Source: Methylorubrum populi (GTDB lineage: Bacteria > Pseudomonadota > Alphaproteobacteria > Rhizobiales > Beijerinckiaceae). From it: DNA of 64,000 bases. Both the position numbers and the translations under genes were made by a program. The DNA lies in contig DYYG01000011.1 in assembly GCA_020741775.1 (NCBI GenBank), forward strand, positions 100,349 to 164,348, written 5' to 3'. Positions 11,133-19,109 of the stretch are shown piece by piece. The stretch's first letter is position 1, and each line of letters opens with the position of its first letter. The notes beneath the pieces were generated by a model. The model worked only from the letters and a program-made list of their open reading frames with translations. It had not been told where the DNA came from and searched no databases.

Positions 11133-13316
11133 TCAACCTGCCTCAAGCCATTCCCGCAGCTTGGTCCATCGGCGGCGTGATGCGCCCTCGCGAATCGCCA
11201 TCTGGATCGCCCGGCGCTGCCCGACCAGCACCACCAGGCGCCGCCCCCGCGTCACCCCCGTATAGAGCAGGTTGCGCGCCAGCATGGTGCGGTGCTGCGT
11301 CACCACGGGAATCACCACGGCCGGGTATTCCGACCCCTGCGCCTTGTGAATCGTCTTGGCGAAGGCCGGCACCAGGGTATCGAGTTCGCCAAAGGGATAA
11401 ACGACCGGGCGGCCGTCGAAATCGACGGTGAGCGCCTCCTCGTCCGGATCAATGGCGCTGATCGTGCCGAGATCGCCGTTGAACACGTCGCGGTCGTAAT
11501 CGTTGCGGGTCTCCATCACCCGGTCACCAGGAGCGAAGCGCCAGCCGAAGCGCTCCACCTCCACCGGGGGCGACGGGTTCAGCTCCCGCTGCAGGGCGTT
11601 GTTGAGGTTGCGGCTGCCCAGCGAGCCGCGGATCATCGGCGTCAGCACCTGGATGTCGCGGATCGGATCGAGGCCGAAACGGCGAGGAATGCGGCGGGTC
11701 ACGAGTTCGATCAGCGTGTCCACGCCCTCCTCGGCCTCGTCGATCTCGACGAGGTAGAAATCGCTCTCCTCCCCCTTCGGCGCGCCGGCCGGCATGCGAC
11801 CGGTATTGATGCTGTGGGCGTTGACGACGATCCGGCTCTCCGCCGCCTGGCGGAAGATCTCGGTGAGCCGCGCCACCGGGAGCCGGCCCGAGGCGATCAG
11901 GTCGGCCAGCACCTGTCCGGGTCCGACGGAGGGGAGCTGATCGACATCGCCGACCAGGATCAGCCCGGCCCGCTCCGGCACCGCCTTGAGCACCGCGTTC
12001 ATCAGCGGCACGTCGACCATCGAGGTTTCGTCGATAATCAGGAGGTCGCAATCGAGCGGGGCGTCCTCGACGCGCTGAAAGCCGCCATTGCGCGGGTCGA
12101 TCTCCAGCAACCGATGGAGGGTGCGCGCCTCCAGGCCGGTCTGTTCCGCCATGCGCTTGGCCGCGCGCCCCGTCGGCGCGGCGAGCAGCACCCGCACCCC
12201 CTTCGCGGTGAGAATGCGCAGGATCGCGTCGAGCGTGCTGGTCTTGCCGACCCCGGGGCCGCCGGTGAGGATGCAGAGGCGCGTCCGCAGGGCGAGGCGG
12301 ATCGCGTCGGCCTGGGATTCGGACAGCGCCTTTCCCGTCCTCGCCTCGACCCAGGGGCGGGCAAGGGCGAAATCGATCTCGGGCCAGGGCGGCCTACCGG
12401 CGGCGCGGTCGAGGAGCCGCTGAGCGATGGCCCGCTCGGCCCCGTGCAATCCCTTCAGGAAAAGGCAGGGCTCACCGCGCAAAGTGTCGGCCACCACCTC
12501 TCGCCCCTCCCGCAGGCTCAGGGCCGCGGCGACCCGCACCAGATCGGGGGAGACGTCGAGGAGACTCGACGCAAGCCGCACCAGGGCCTCGACCGGCAGG
12601 CCGCAATGGCCCTCGTCCATCGCGCTTTGGAGCGCGTAGCTGATGCCGGCGGCCAGGCGCTGCGGCGCATCGCGGGCGAGGCCGAGGCGCAGGGCGATGG
12701 CATCGGCGGTGCGAAAGCCGATGCCGCGGATGTCGCGGGCGAGGCGATAGGGATCCTCCGTCATGACCGACAGAGCATCGTGGCCATAGGTGCGGAAGAT
12801 GCGGGTCGCCCGGGCGGTGCCGACGCCGTGGGCGTGGAGGAAGATCATGATCTCCCGAACCGCCTTCTGCTCGGCCCAGCCCTTGACGATGCGGGCGGCG
12901 CGCTTCGGACCAATCCCCTCGACTTCCGTGAGCCGTGCGGGTTCGGCCTCGATGATCTCGAACACCGCCTCGCCGAAGGTGGCCACGATGCGCTTGGCCA
13001 TGGCCGGGCCGATGCCGCGCATCTGGCCCGAGGCGAGATAGCGCGCGATGCCCTCGATGCCGGTGGGCGGCGTGACCTGAAGCGTCTCCGCGCGGAACTG
13101 GAGGCCGTGCTCCCGGTCGGCCACCCAGCGGCCCGAAGCCGTCAGCCACTCGCCCGCGGCGATGGCCGGCGCGTGTCCCACCACCGGGACGAGGTCGCGC
13201 CGGCCACGGGCATGGACCTTGAGGACGCAGAAGCCCGTCTCGGCGCTGTGAAAGGTGACCCGCTCGACCGAGCCGGCGAGCATGTCGAGACCGGGTGGCC
13301 GGACCGGCGCGTTCAT
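11133..13316 (-). CDS. recD2: RecD2-type SF1B 5'-3' DNA helicase
   Basis: A 727-aa helicase related to RecD but with the N-terminal extension that marks RecD2, which works without RecBC. Order: N-terminal OB-like part (1-85), tandem helix-hairpin-helix repeats (about 88-215, with QMRGIGPAMAKRI, EVEGIGPKRAARI and DIRGIGFRTADAI), Walker A TGGPGVGKTS at 351-360, Walker B LLIIDETSMVDV, and the C-terminal helicase motif KTIHKAQGSEYP. It lies downstream of the LexA-box gene and upstream of nothing obvious; a role in replication-fork or repair processing is inferred from the family. Confidence 0.9.
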   Translation of the reverse strand: MNAPVRPPGLDMLAGSVERVTFHSAETGFCVLKVHARGRRDLVPVVGHAPAIAAGEWLTASGRWVADREHGLQFRAETLQVTPPTGIEGIARYLASGQMRGIGPAMAKRIVATFGEAVFEIIEAEPARLTEVEGIGPKRAARIVKGWAEQKAVREIMIFLHAHGVGTARATRIFRTYGHDALSVMTEDPYRLARDIRGIGFRTADAIALRLGLARDAPQRLAAGISYALQSAMDEGHCGLPVEALVRLASSLLDVSPDLVRVAAALSLREGREVVADTLRGEPCLFLKGLHGAERAIAQRLLDRAAGRPPWPEIDFALARPWVEARTGKALSESQADAIRLALRTRLCILTGGPGVGKTSTLDAILRILTAKGVRVLLAAPTGRAAKRMAEQTGLEARTLHRLLEIDPRNGGFQRVEDAPLDCDLLIIDETSMVDVPLMNAVLKAVPERAGLILVGDVDQLPSVGPGQVLADLIASGRLPVARLTEIFRQAAESRIVVNAHSINTGRMPAGAPKGEESDFYLVEIDEAEEGVDTLIELVTRRIPRRFGLDPIRDIQVLTPMIRGSLGSRNLNNALQRELNPSPPVEVERFGWRFAPGDRVMETRNDYDRDVFNGDLGTISAIDPDEEALTVDFDGRPVVYPFGELDTLVPAFAKTIHKAQGSEYPAVVIPVVTQHRTMLARNLLYTGVTRGRRLVVLVGQRRAIQMAIREGASRRRWTKLREWLEAG

Positions 13317-13338
13317 CCTCTCACCCCCTCATGGTCTT

Positions 13339-13391
13339 GAAAGGTCGAGACCTTTCGCGGGTCCGGGATCGAGCCCCGGTGAAGGCCGGGG
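13339..13391. repeat. Two hairpin-forming inverted repeats between recD2 and the upstream gene
   Basis: GAAAGGTC (13339-13346) and GACCTTTC (13349-13356) form an 8-bp palindrome with a 2-nt centre. CCCCGG (from 13374) and CCGGGG (to 13391) form a second hairpin. They sit between the stop of the 13436-14122 gene and the recD2 start, so they could terminate the upstream transcript or serve as a recD2 operator. No T-tract follows. Confidence 0.4.
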
Positions 13392-13435
13392 TTCCGCCCT
13401 TGTCCCCCGCCAAAGGGCTTACCCTTCGGACCTCC

Positions 13436-14122
13436 TCACGCCGCCCGGCTGCCACGGCCGGCCTTCTTGGCCGGCGGCCAGCCAAGCGCCCGCAGCCGCG
13501 CCTTGGCATAGTCGCGCACCTCCTCGCGGGTGCCGTGCGGCATGGAATTGAGGATGGCTTGGGTCTTCTCGTCGAGCATCAGGTCGGTGACCGCGTTGAT
13601 CGAGGCCGCCTCGTCGATCAGGCGCTTCAGGTCGGCCTCCTGCTCGGTCACCTCGTCGAAGGCCGGAGGCGCGTCGAAATCCTCGTCCACGGCGCGGATC
13701 GCCATGGGCTGGTTCTGGCGGAACTCGTCCGCCTCTTCCTCGGAATAGACGAGGCCGTGCAGCTCGATCAGCTTGAGGATGACCCGGTCCTTCGCCCGCT
13801 TCTCCGCCATGGCGTAGACATAGGCCGCCTGCCGGCCGGACACGCGGTAGTTCACGTTCACCAGCGCCTCGCCGATCGACCATTCGACCCGCTCCTCGCC
13901 CGCCTTCTCACCCGGCATGTGGCCGGTGACGAGGATCACAGCCTCGTCCCGCTCGCTGCGCAGCAGGGTCGGCGGATCGAACCGGATCTGCGTATGCGCG
14001 GCGATCCGCTCCAGGGTCTTGTGGTAGATCACGGCGGTGCCCTGCACGCGCCACACATTGCCGGCGAAGGGCTCGCCGTAGCGCACGAGGATATCGGCGA
14101 TCTGCTTGTCGGCTGTTCTCAT
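13436..14122 (-). CDS. Putative phage-style DNA recombination/ssDNA-annealing protein, SOS-controlled
   Basis: A 228-aa soluble protein. Its core (YHKTLERIAAHTQIRF, then WSIGEALVNVN, then AMAEKRAKDRVILKLIELHG and VYSEEEADEF) resembles, from memory, proteins found in temperate phages next to recombination genes; the MAEKRAKDR-ILKL segment also recalls single-strand annealing families such as ERF/Rad52-like proteins. This assignment is inference. The C-terminus is Lys/Arg-rich (PAKKAGRGSRAA), fitting nucleic-acid binding. A perfect LexA box 68-82 bp upstream and the recD2/recQ/recF surroundings support a repair role. It could instead be an uncharacterised chromosomal protein of this clade. Confidence 0.5.
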   Translation of the reverse strand: MRTADKQIADILVRYGEPFAGNVWRVQGTAVIYHKTLERIAAHTQIRFDPPTLLRSERDEAVILVTGHMPGEKAGEERVEWSIGEALVNVNYRVSGRQAAYVYAMAEKRAKDRVILKLIELHGLVYSEEEADEFRQNQPMAIRAVDEDFDAPPAFDEVTEQEADLKRLIDEAASINAVTDLMLDEKTQAILNSMPHGTREEVRDYAKARLRALGWPPAKKAGRGSRAA

Positions 14123-14189
14123 GATGCGTCCCTGACGGTGGGGTCGGGCCGGTGAGCGGAACTGCGTTCTCCGCGTTCGAGCGGCACAT

Positions 14190-14204
14190 GTTCCCGTTAT
14201 GTTC
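14190..14204. promoter_or_regulatory. LexA (SOS) box, GTTC-N7-GTTC
   Basis: GTTC at 14190-14193, seven bases, then GTTC at 14201-14204: an exact match to the direct-repeat operator recognised by alphaproteobacterial LexA. It lies 68 bp upstream of the minus-strand gene ending at 13436, in its promoter region, so that gene should be induced by DNA damage. Confidence 0.7.
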
Positions 14205-14208
14205 TACC

Positions 14209-14228
14209 TGTGGACAATATGTGGATAA
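14209..14228 (+). promoter_or_regulatory. Tandem DnaA boxes
   Basis: TGTGGACAA (14209-14217) and TGTGGATAA (14220-14228) are the reverse complements of TTGTCCACA and the perfect consensus TTATCCACA. Both have the same orientation, with starts 11 bp (one helical turn) apart. They sit 5 bp from the LexA box in the 237-bp gap before recQ. Two boxes fit DnaA transcriptional control or a titration site better than a complete origin. Confidence 0.55.
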
Positions 14229-14359
14229 CCCTTGCCTAGCAAAGGGGGGGGCGCCGCGGCGCGAGGTCGCGATTTGTTCGGTTGGATCGCCGCTTCGGGC
14301 GAGATGAGGTCTCGGACCAGCTCCGTTTGATCCCTTCGGGATGCCGGATCCAGCTTCGC

Positions 14360-16204
14360 TCAAGCCCGCTTGGCGTCGTCCAAGAACTCGCGGATCGCGT
14401 CGGTGAAGCGTTCGCCGTAGGCCTCGCGCTTGCGCTCGCCGACGCCGTGGACCGAGCGGAGCGCCCAGAGATCGACCGGCTTGGAGCGCGCCATTTCGAT
14501 CAAGGTGCGGTCGGGGAAGACCATGAAGGCGGCGATGCCCTCCGCCCGGGCGATGGTGGCGCGCAGGCCGCGTAGATGCTGGAACAGGGCCTCGTCGGCC
14601 TCGCTCAGGCCCGCCGTGTCGTCCTCGGACCGGGTGGCCTTGCGGCTTCGCGGCTCGGCCTTCTTCGGCTCGGGATCGGGCCGCACCTCGATCGTCTCCC
14701 GGCCGAACAGGATCGCCTCGCCCTTCTCGGTCATGACGAGCCCGCCATAGCCATCGGTGTTCTCGGCCACCGCCCCGGCGGCGAAGAGCTGGCGCAGCAG
14801 GGCCCGCCAGGCCGCGACCGGCTTGTCGGCCCCGACACCGAAGGTCTTCAGCGCGGCGTGTCCGTTGCGGCGGATCTGCTCGCTCTCCTTGCCGTGGACG
14901 ACGTCGCAGACATAGGTCGCGCCGAAGCGCTGACCGGTGCGTACGACGGCGGAGAGGAGCTTCTGCGCCGCCACCGTCCCGTCGATGAGGGAGACGCCGC
15001 CCCGGCACAGGTCGCAGCGGCCGCAGCGGTCGCTCGCCTCGCCGAAATAGCCGAGCAGCGATTGGCGCCGGCAGGCGGCCCCCTCGCACAGGGCGATCAT
15101 GGCTTCGAGCTTGCGCCGCTCGACCCGGCGCCGCTCCTCCGAGATCTCCTTCTCGTCGATCTGGCGACGGCGCAGCGCCATGTCGTCGAGGCCGTAGAGG
15201 GTCAGGGTATCCGAGGGCAGCCCGTCACGGCCGGCGCGCCCGATCTCCTGATAATAGCCCTCGATGTTGGTCGGCATGTCGGCATGGCAGACGAAGCGCA
15301 CATCCGGCTTGTTGATGCCCATGCCGAAGGCCACGGTGGCGGTCATCACCACCCCGTCCTCCTGGAGGAAGGTGTCCTGATTCCTCGCCCGCGTGCCCTG
15401 ATCGAGCCCGGCATGGTAGGGCAGGGCATTGAAGCCATCGGCCTTGAGGCTGTCGGCCAGTTGCTCCACCCGCTTGCGCGACGAGCAATAGATGATGCCG
15501 CTCTCCGCTCGGCGGTTGCGCAGGAAGCGTTCCAGCTGCCGGGTCGGGTTGTCCTTCGGCTGGAAGGTCAGGCGGATGTTCGGCCGGTCGAAGGAATGGA
15601 CGAAGGTTCTGGGCGGACGCCCCACCGGGAACAGCCGCTCGGCGATCTCGGCCCGGGTAGCGGCGTCGGCGGTGGCCGTCAGCGCCAGGGTCTGCACATT
15701 GCCCAAAGCCTCGCGGGCGCGGGCGATCTCGCGATATTCGGGCCTGAAATCGTGTCCCCATTGCGAGACGCAATGCGCCTCGTCGACGGCGAGCCGCCGC
15801 ACGCCGGCCCCACGCAGGGCGTCCATGCAGCCGTCCATCAGCAGCCGTTCCGGCGAGACGAACAGCAGCCGCAGGTCGCCCGAACGGATCTTGCGCCACG
15901 TCTCCCGCGAGGCCATCTCGGCGATCGTCGAATTGAGGGTGGCGGCTTCGATGCCGAAGGCGTGCATCTGCTGCACCTGATCGTGCATCAGGGCGATCAG
16001 CGGCGAGACCACCACGGTGAGCCCGGCATCGACCAAGGCCGGCAGCTGGTAGGTCATCGACTTGCCGGAGCCGGTGGGCATCACCGCGAACACGTCGGTT
16101 CCGTCGAGCACCGCACCGATCACCTCGTCCTGTCCAGGACGGAAATCGTCGTAGCCGAAGGTCTTTTTCAGCGCGGCGCGGGCCTCGTCGAGGCGAGCTG
16201 TCAT
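14360..16204 (-). CDS. recQ: ATP-dependent DNA helicase RecQ
   Basis: A 614-aa 3'-5' helicase acting in RecFOR recombination and fork restart. Walker A MPTGSGKS is at 42-49 and DEAH at 141-144. Further signatures are the SF2 motif VI region QEIGRAGRDG, the RQC zinc-binding cysteines (CEGAACRR and later DRCGRCDLC), and a C-terminal HRDC domain (after residue about 530; LFQHLRGLRATIARAEGI). The open frame runs 101 codons upstream of the ATG at 16204, but RecQ homology starts exactly there. It is co-directional with recF. Confidence 0.95.
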   Translation of the reverse strand: MTARLDEARAALKKTFGYDDFRPGQDEVIGAVLDGTDVFAVMPTGSGKSMTYQLPALVDAGLTVVVSPLIALMHDQVQQMHAFGIEAATLNSTIAEMASRETWRKIRSGDLRLLFVSPERLLMDGCMDALRGAGVRRLAVDEAHCVSQWGHDFRPEYREIARAREALGNVQTLALTATADAATRAEIAERLFPVGRPPRTFVHSFDRPNIRLTFQPKDNPTRQLERFLRNRRAESGIIYCSSRKRVEQLADSLKADGFNALPYHAGLDQGTRARNQDTFLQEDGVVMTATVAFGMGINKPDVRFVCHADMPTNIEGYYQEIGRAGRDGLPSDTLTLYGLDDMALRRRQIDEKEISEERRRVERRKLEAMIALCEGAACRRQSLLGYFGEASDRCGRCDLCRGGVSLIDGTVAAQKLLSAVVRTGQRFGATYVCDVVHGKESEQIRRNGHAALKTFGVGADKPVAAWRALLRQLFAAGAVAENTDGYGGLVMTEKGEAILFGRETIEVRPDPEPKKAEPRSRKATRSEDDTAGLSEADEALFQHLRGLRATIARAEGIAAFMVFPDRTLIEMARSKPVDLWALRSVHGVGERKREAYGERFTDAIREFLDDAKRA

Positions 16205-16312
16205 CGGGGCACTTGCACGAAAGGCGGACAAGGAAGACGGAGGAAGCCGAGATCGGCTCGCGGGTTCGATCTGCAGACAACAACTTACGGCTGTCCGCAC
16301 AACGAGGCGGCC

Positions 16313-16447
16313 ATACCGCTGAACGCCCGCTACGCGGAGGTCAACCGCGCCGCTAAAAAGCTGGCATCGCAGACGCAGGGGAGCAAGACCGACGCGCTGC
16401 GTATCGCACTCGTCGACGAGTTGAAACGGCGGGAAAGCCGCATCCCC
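16313..16447 (+). pseudogene. VapB-type antitoxin remnant
   Basis: In the 315-bp gap between recQ and recF, the plus strand encodes IPLNARYAEVNRAAKKLASQ followed by TQGSKTDALRIALVDELKRR. This matches the N-terminal DNA-binding half of VapB/PSK-type antitoxins, which usually begin MPLN and continue with a TEA-R-AL-ELRRRE helix. Where the start codon should be, the DNA reads ATA (16313-16315) instead of ATG, and there is no stop at the normal length: the frame runs on antisense into recF. No vapC toxin follows. This is best read as a decayed orphan antitoxin. Confidence 0.6.
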
Positions 16448-16519
16448 CCGAAGAATAGCGGCTTCCGCGCGCAACGACGTCTGACCGAGCGACGATATCG
16501 CCACCACGACGGCCTGACG

Positions 16520-17674
16520 TCACCCGGCCAGCGGCACGATCCGCCCGTCGGCGACACCGATCAGATCGGCCCGGCCTTCGAGTTCCGCGAACAGGGCCGG
16601 ATCGGCGCCTGTCATCCAGACCTGTCCCTCGAGCGCCTCCAGGGCATCGAACAGCCCGCCCCGCCGTCGCGGGTCGAGATGAGCCGCGACCTCGTCGAGC
16701 AGTATCAGGGGCGTGAGCCCGCTCATCGCCCGCACGAGGCGGGCATGGGCGAGAACGAGGCCAATCAGCAGGGCCTTCTGCTCGCCGGTCGAGGCAGTGG
16801 CCGCCGGCACGTCCTTGGGGCCGTGACGCACGACAAGGTCGGTGGTCTGCGGGCCGATCAGGGTGCGGCCCGCCGCCCGGTCGCGGTGACGGCCCTGGGC
16901 CAGGGCGCGGCGGAAACGGTCTTCCGCCTCCAGCGCCGGCCAGACCGCGACGAGGTCGTCGAGATCGCCTTCGAGCCGCACGGAGGCCCAGGGAAAGGGT
17001 GCGGCATCGTCCCGCGTCTCGGCGATCAGGCGGTCGAGTCGCTCCACGGTCTCCCGCCGGGCCAAAGCCACGGCGACGCCGAGTTCGGCCACTTCGCGCT
17101 CGACCGCGTCGAGCCAGCGGCCGTCATCCGGCCGCTCGTCGAGCAGACGGTTCCGCGAGCGCAGCGCCCGCTCCATCGCCGAAACCCGGCTGCCGTGGCT
17201 CGCATCGACGGCGAGGACGAGCCGGTCGAGGAAGCGGCGGCGGTCCCCGGCGGCGCCACGGAACAGCCCATCGAAATCCGGCGTCAGCCAGACGAGGCGC
17301 AGGAAATCGGAGAAGGCGACCGGGGAGGGGGCCGGCGCCCCATCGATGCGGCAGACCCGCGTCCCCCGGCTGTCGTAGCCCGGCGGCTCGTAGCCGGTGC
17401 CGAGGCGGTGCTCGGCTTCCTGGGTTTCGAGGGTCGCCGACACCGCGAAGCCACCGGGACCGCCCACCCGCGCCATGGTCGCGAGATCGGCGCGGCGCAG
17501 GCCGCGACCGGGGCAGAACAGCGATACGGCCTCGATGATATTGGTCTTGCCCGCGCCGTTCTCGCCGATCAGCGCCACGAAGCGGCGCGTCGTGGCGAGA
17601 TCGAGATCGAGATGATTGCGGAAATCGCGGGCGATCAGTCGGGTGAGGCGCGTGCCTCCCGGCAGGGTGTCCAT
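16520..17674 (-). CDS. recF: DNA replication and repair protein RecF
   Basis: A 384-aa SMC-like ATPase that loads RecA at gaps with RecO and RecR. Walker A GENGAGKT is at 37-44, followed by the RecF-typical IIEAVSLFCPGRGLRRA. The ABC-type signature STGEQKALLIGLVLAHA, Walker B LILLDEVAAHLD and a D-loop follow. Its place directly downstream of dnaN, 40 bp away, is the conserved dnaA-dnaN-recF order. Confidence 0.96.
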   Translation of the reverse strand: MDTLPGGTRLTRLIARDFRNHLDLDLATTRRFVALIGENGAGKTNIIEAVSLFCPGRGLRRADLATMARVGGPGGFAVSATLETQEAEHRLGTGYEPPGYDSRGTRVCRIDGAPAPSPVAFSDFLRLVWLTPDFDGLFRGAAGDRRRFLDRLVLAVDASHGSRVSAMERALRSRNRLLDERPDDGRWLDAVEREVAELGVAVALARRETVERLDRLIAETRDDAAPFPWASVRLEGDLDDLVAVWPALEAEDRFRRALAQGRHRDRAAGRTLIGPQTTDLVVRHGPKDVPAATASTGEQKALLIGLVLAHARLVRAMSGLTPLILLDEVAAHLDPRRRGGLFDALEALEGQVWMTGADPALFAELEGRADLIGVADGRIVPLAG

Positions 17675-17714
17675 CCAGGCGATATATCCGATCCGGCGGG
17701 CGCCGGAAGCGGAC

Positions 17715-18836
17715 TCACACGCGCATCGGCATCAGCACGTAGAGCGCGGCGGCCCCGTCGCGATCCTGGATCAGCGTCGGCGAGCCGGGGTCGGCGAGCT
17801 TGAACAGGGCGGTGTCGCCCTCCAGCTGCGCGGTGATGTCGAGGAGGTAGCGGGCGTTGAAGCCGATATCGAGGGCGGTGGCCTCATAATCGACGTCGAG
17901 TTCCTCGGTCGCGGACCCGGCATCGGGATTGGTCACCGAGAGGGCGAGCCGGCCGTCGGCCATGGCGAGCTTCACGGCGCGGCCGCGCTCGGAGGAGATG
18001 GTCGAGACACGGTCCACCGCCTTGGCGAAAGCGTCGCGCACCACCGTCAGATGCTTGTCATTCCCGCTCGGGATCACCCGCTGGTAATCGGGGAAAGTGC
18101 CGTCGATCAGCTTGGAGATCAGGGTCACGCCCCCGGCAAAGGTCAGGCGGATCTTGGCCGGAGAGATCTCGACCTGAACGCTCTCGCCGCCATCGTCCAC
18201 GAGCTTCTGAATCTCGGCGACGGCCTTGCGCGGCACGATAATGCCCGGCATGCCGCGGCTGCCCTCCGGAGCGGCCGTCTCGACACGAGCGAGCCGGTGT
18301 CCGTCGGTGGCCACCGCCCGCAGCTTCAGCGCGCCGTCCACCTCGACGGTGTGGAGATAGATGCCGTTGAGATAGTAGCGCGTCTCCTCGGTGGAGATCG
18401 CGAATTGGGTCTTCTCGATGAGGAGTTTCAGCTCCGCCGCGGCGATCGAGAACGAATGCGGCAGCTCACCGGCGGCGAGATCGGGGAAATCACCCTCGGG
18501 CAGGGCGCCCAGGGCGAAGCGCGACCGGCCGGACCGGATCGTCATCTGGCCCGTATCGCCGGAGGTCTCGAGCGAGACTTGCGCGCCGTCGGGCAACTTG
18601 CGCACGATGTCGTAGATGACGTGGGCGGGCACGGTGGTGGCGCCGGCATCGAGCACATCGGCCGGAACCGTCTCGGTCACCTCGATGTCGAGATCCGTCG
18701 CCTTCAGGCGCAGGCCATCCTCGCCGGTGCGCAGCAGCACGTTCGACAGAATCGGAATCGTGTTGCGCCGCTCGACGACGCGATGCACGTGGCCGAGCGA
18801 TCTCAGAAGGGCCGCGCGCTCGACTGTGACTCTCAT
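17715..18836 (-). CDS. dnaN: DNA polymerase III beta sliding clamp
   Basis: A 373-aa three-domain clamp, the normal length. It begins MRVTVERAALLRSLGHVHRVVERRNTIPILSN split across domain 1 and ends with the conserved C-terminal PMRV (ALYVLMPMRV). It tethers polymerase III and repair enzymes to DNA. It sits between dnaA (273 bp upstream) and recF. Confidence 0.97.
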   Translation of the reverse strand: MRVTVERAALLRSLGHVHRVVERRNTIPILSNVLLRTGEDGLRLKATDLDIEVTETVPADVLDAGATTVPAHVIYDIVRKLPDGAQVSLETSGDTGQMTIRSGRSRFALGALPEGDFPDLAAGELPHSFSIAAAELKLLIEKTQFAISTEETRYYLNGIYLHTVEVDGALKLRAVATDGHRLARVETAAPEGSRGMPGIIVPRKAVAEIQKLVDDGGESVQVEISPAKIRLTFAGGVTLISKLIDGTFPDYQRVIPSGNDKHLTVVRDAFAKAVDRVSTISSERGRAVKLAMADGRLALSVTNPDAGSATEELDVDYEATALDIGFNARYLLDITAQLEGDTALFKLADPGSPTLIQDRDGAAALYVLMPMRV

Positions 18837-19072
18837 CGGAAAACCCGTCGTCTCTTGAACAATCGACCCGCCGCCTTCGGTCGGGACCGGAGGCGGAATG
18901 CCCTACCCCTTCCCGCCGCACCTTCGCGCGGGCCGTCACCGGCGTCCTGTCAGGAACGCGGAAGCGGGACCGGGCCACGCAGCTTGGCGAAGCGCCCCCC
19001 CGAAGGCAAGGGCGCGATTCGCCCTGTCCCGCCCCTCCGAGACAGGAACGACCCGACGCGGACCGAAACCGC

Positions 19073-19099
19073 GCCGGGCCGGGACCATCCCGGCCCGGC
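19073..19099 (-). terminator. Strong GC hairpin after dnaA
   Basis: Bases 19073-19084 and 19088-19099 form a 12-bp perfect stem (GCCGGGCCGGGA with its complement) around a 3-nt loop, beginning 11 bp past the dnaA stop codon. In the minus-strand direction the stem is followed only by a short TTT a few bases on, so termination may be partial or the hairpin may protect the mRNA end. Confidence 0.6.
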
Positions 19100-19109
19100 T
19101 TCTTGAGCG

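Noticed and set aside
11292..13340. 682-codon plus-strand frame
   Set aside because: Antisense shadow of recD2.
14576..17803. 1075-codon plus-strand open frame across recQ, the gap and recF
   Set aside because: It is antisense to recQ and recF, which carry clear motifs. High GC makes long shadow frames; the only protein-like piece is the vapB remnant reported separately.
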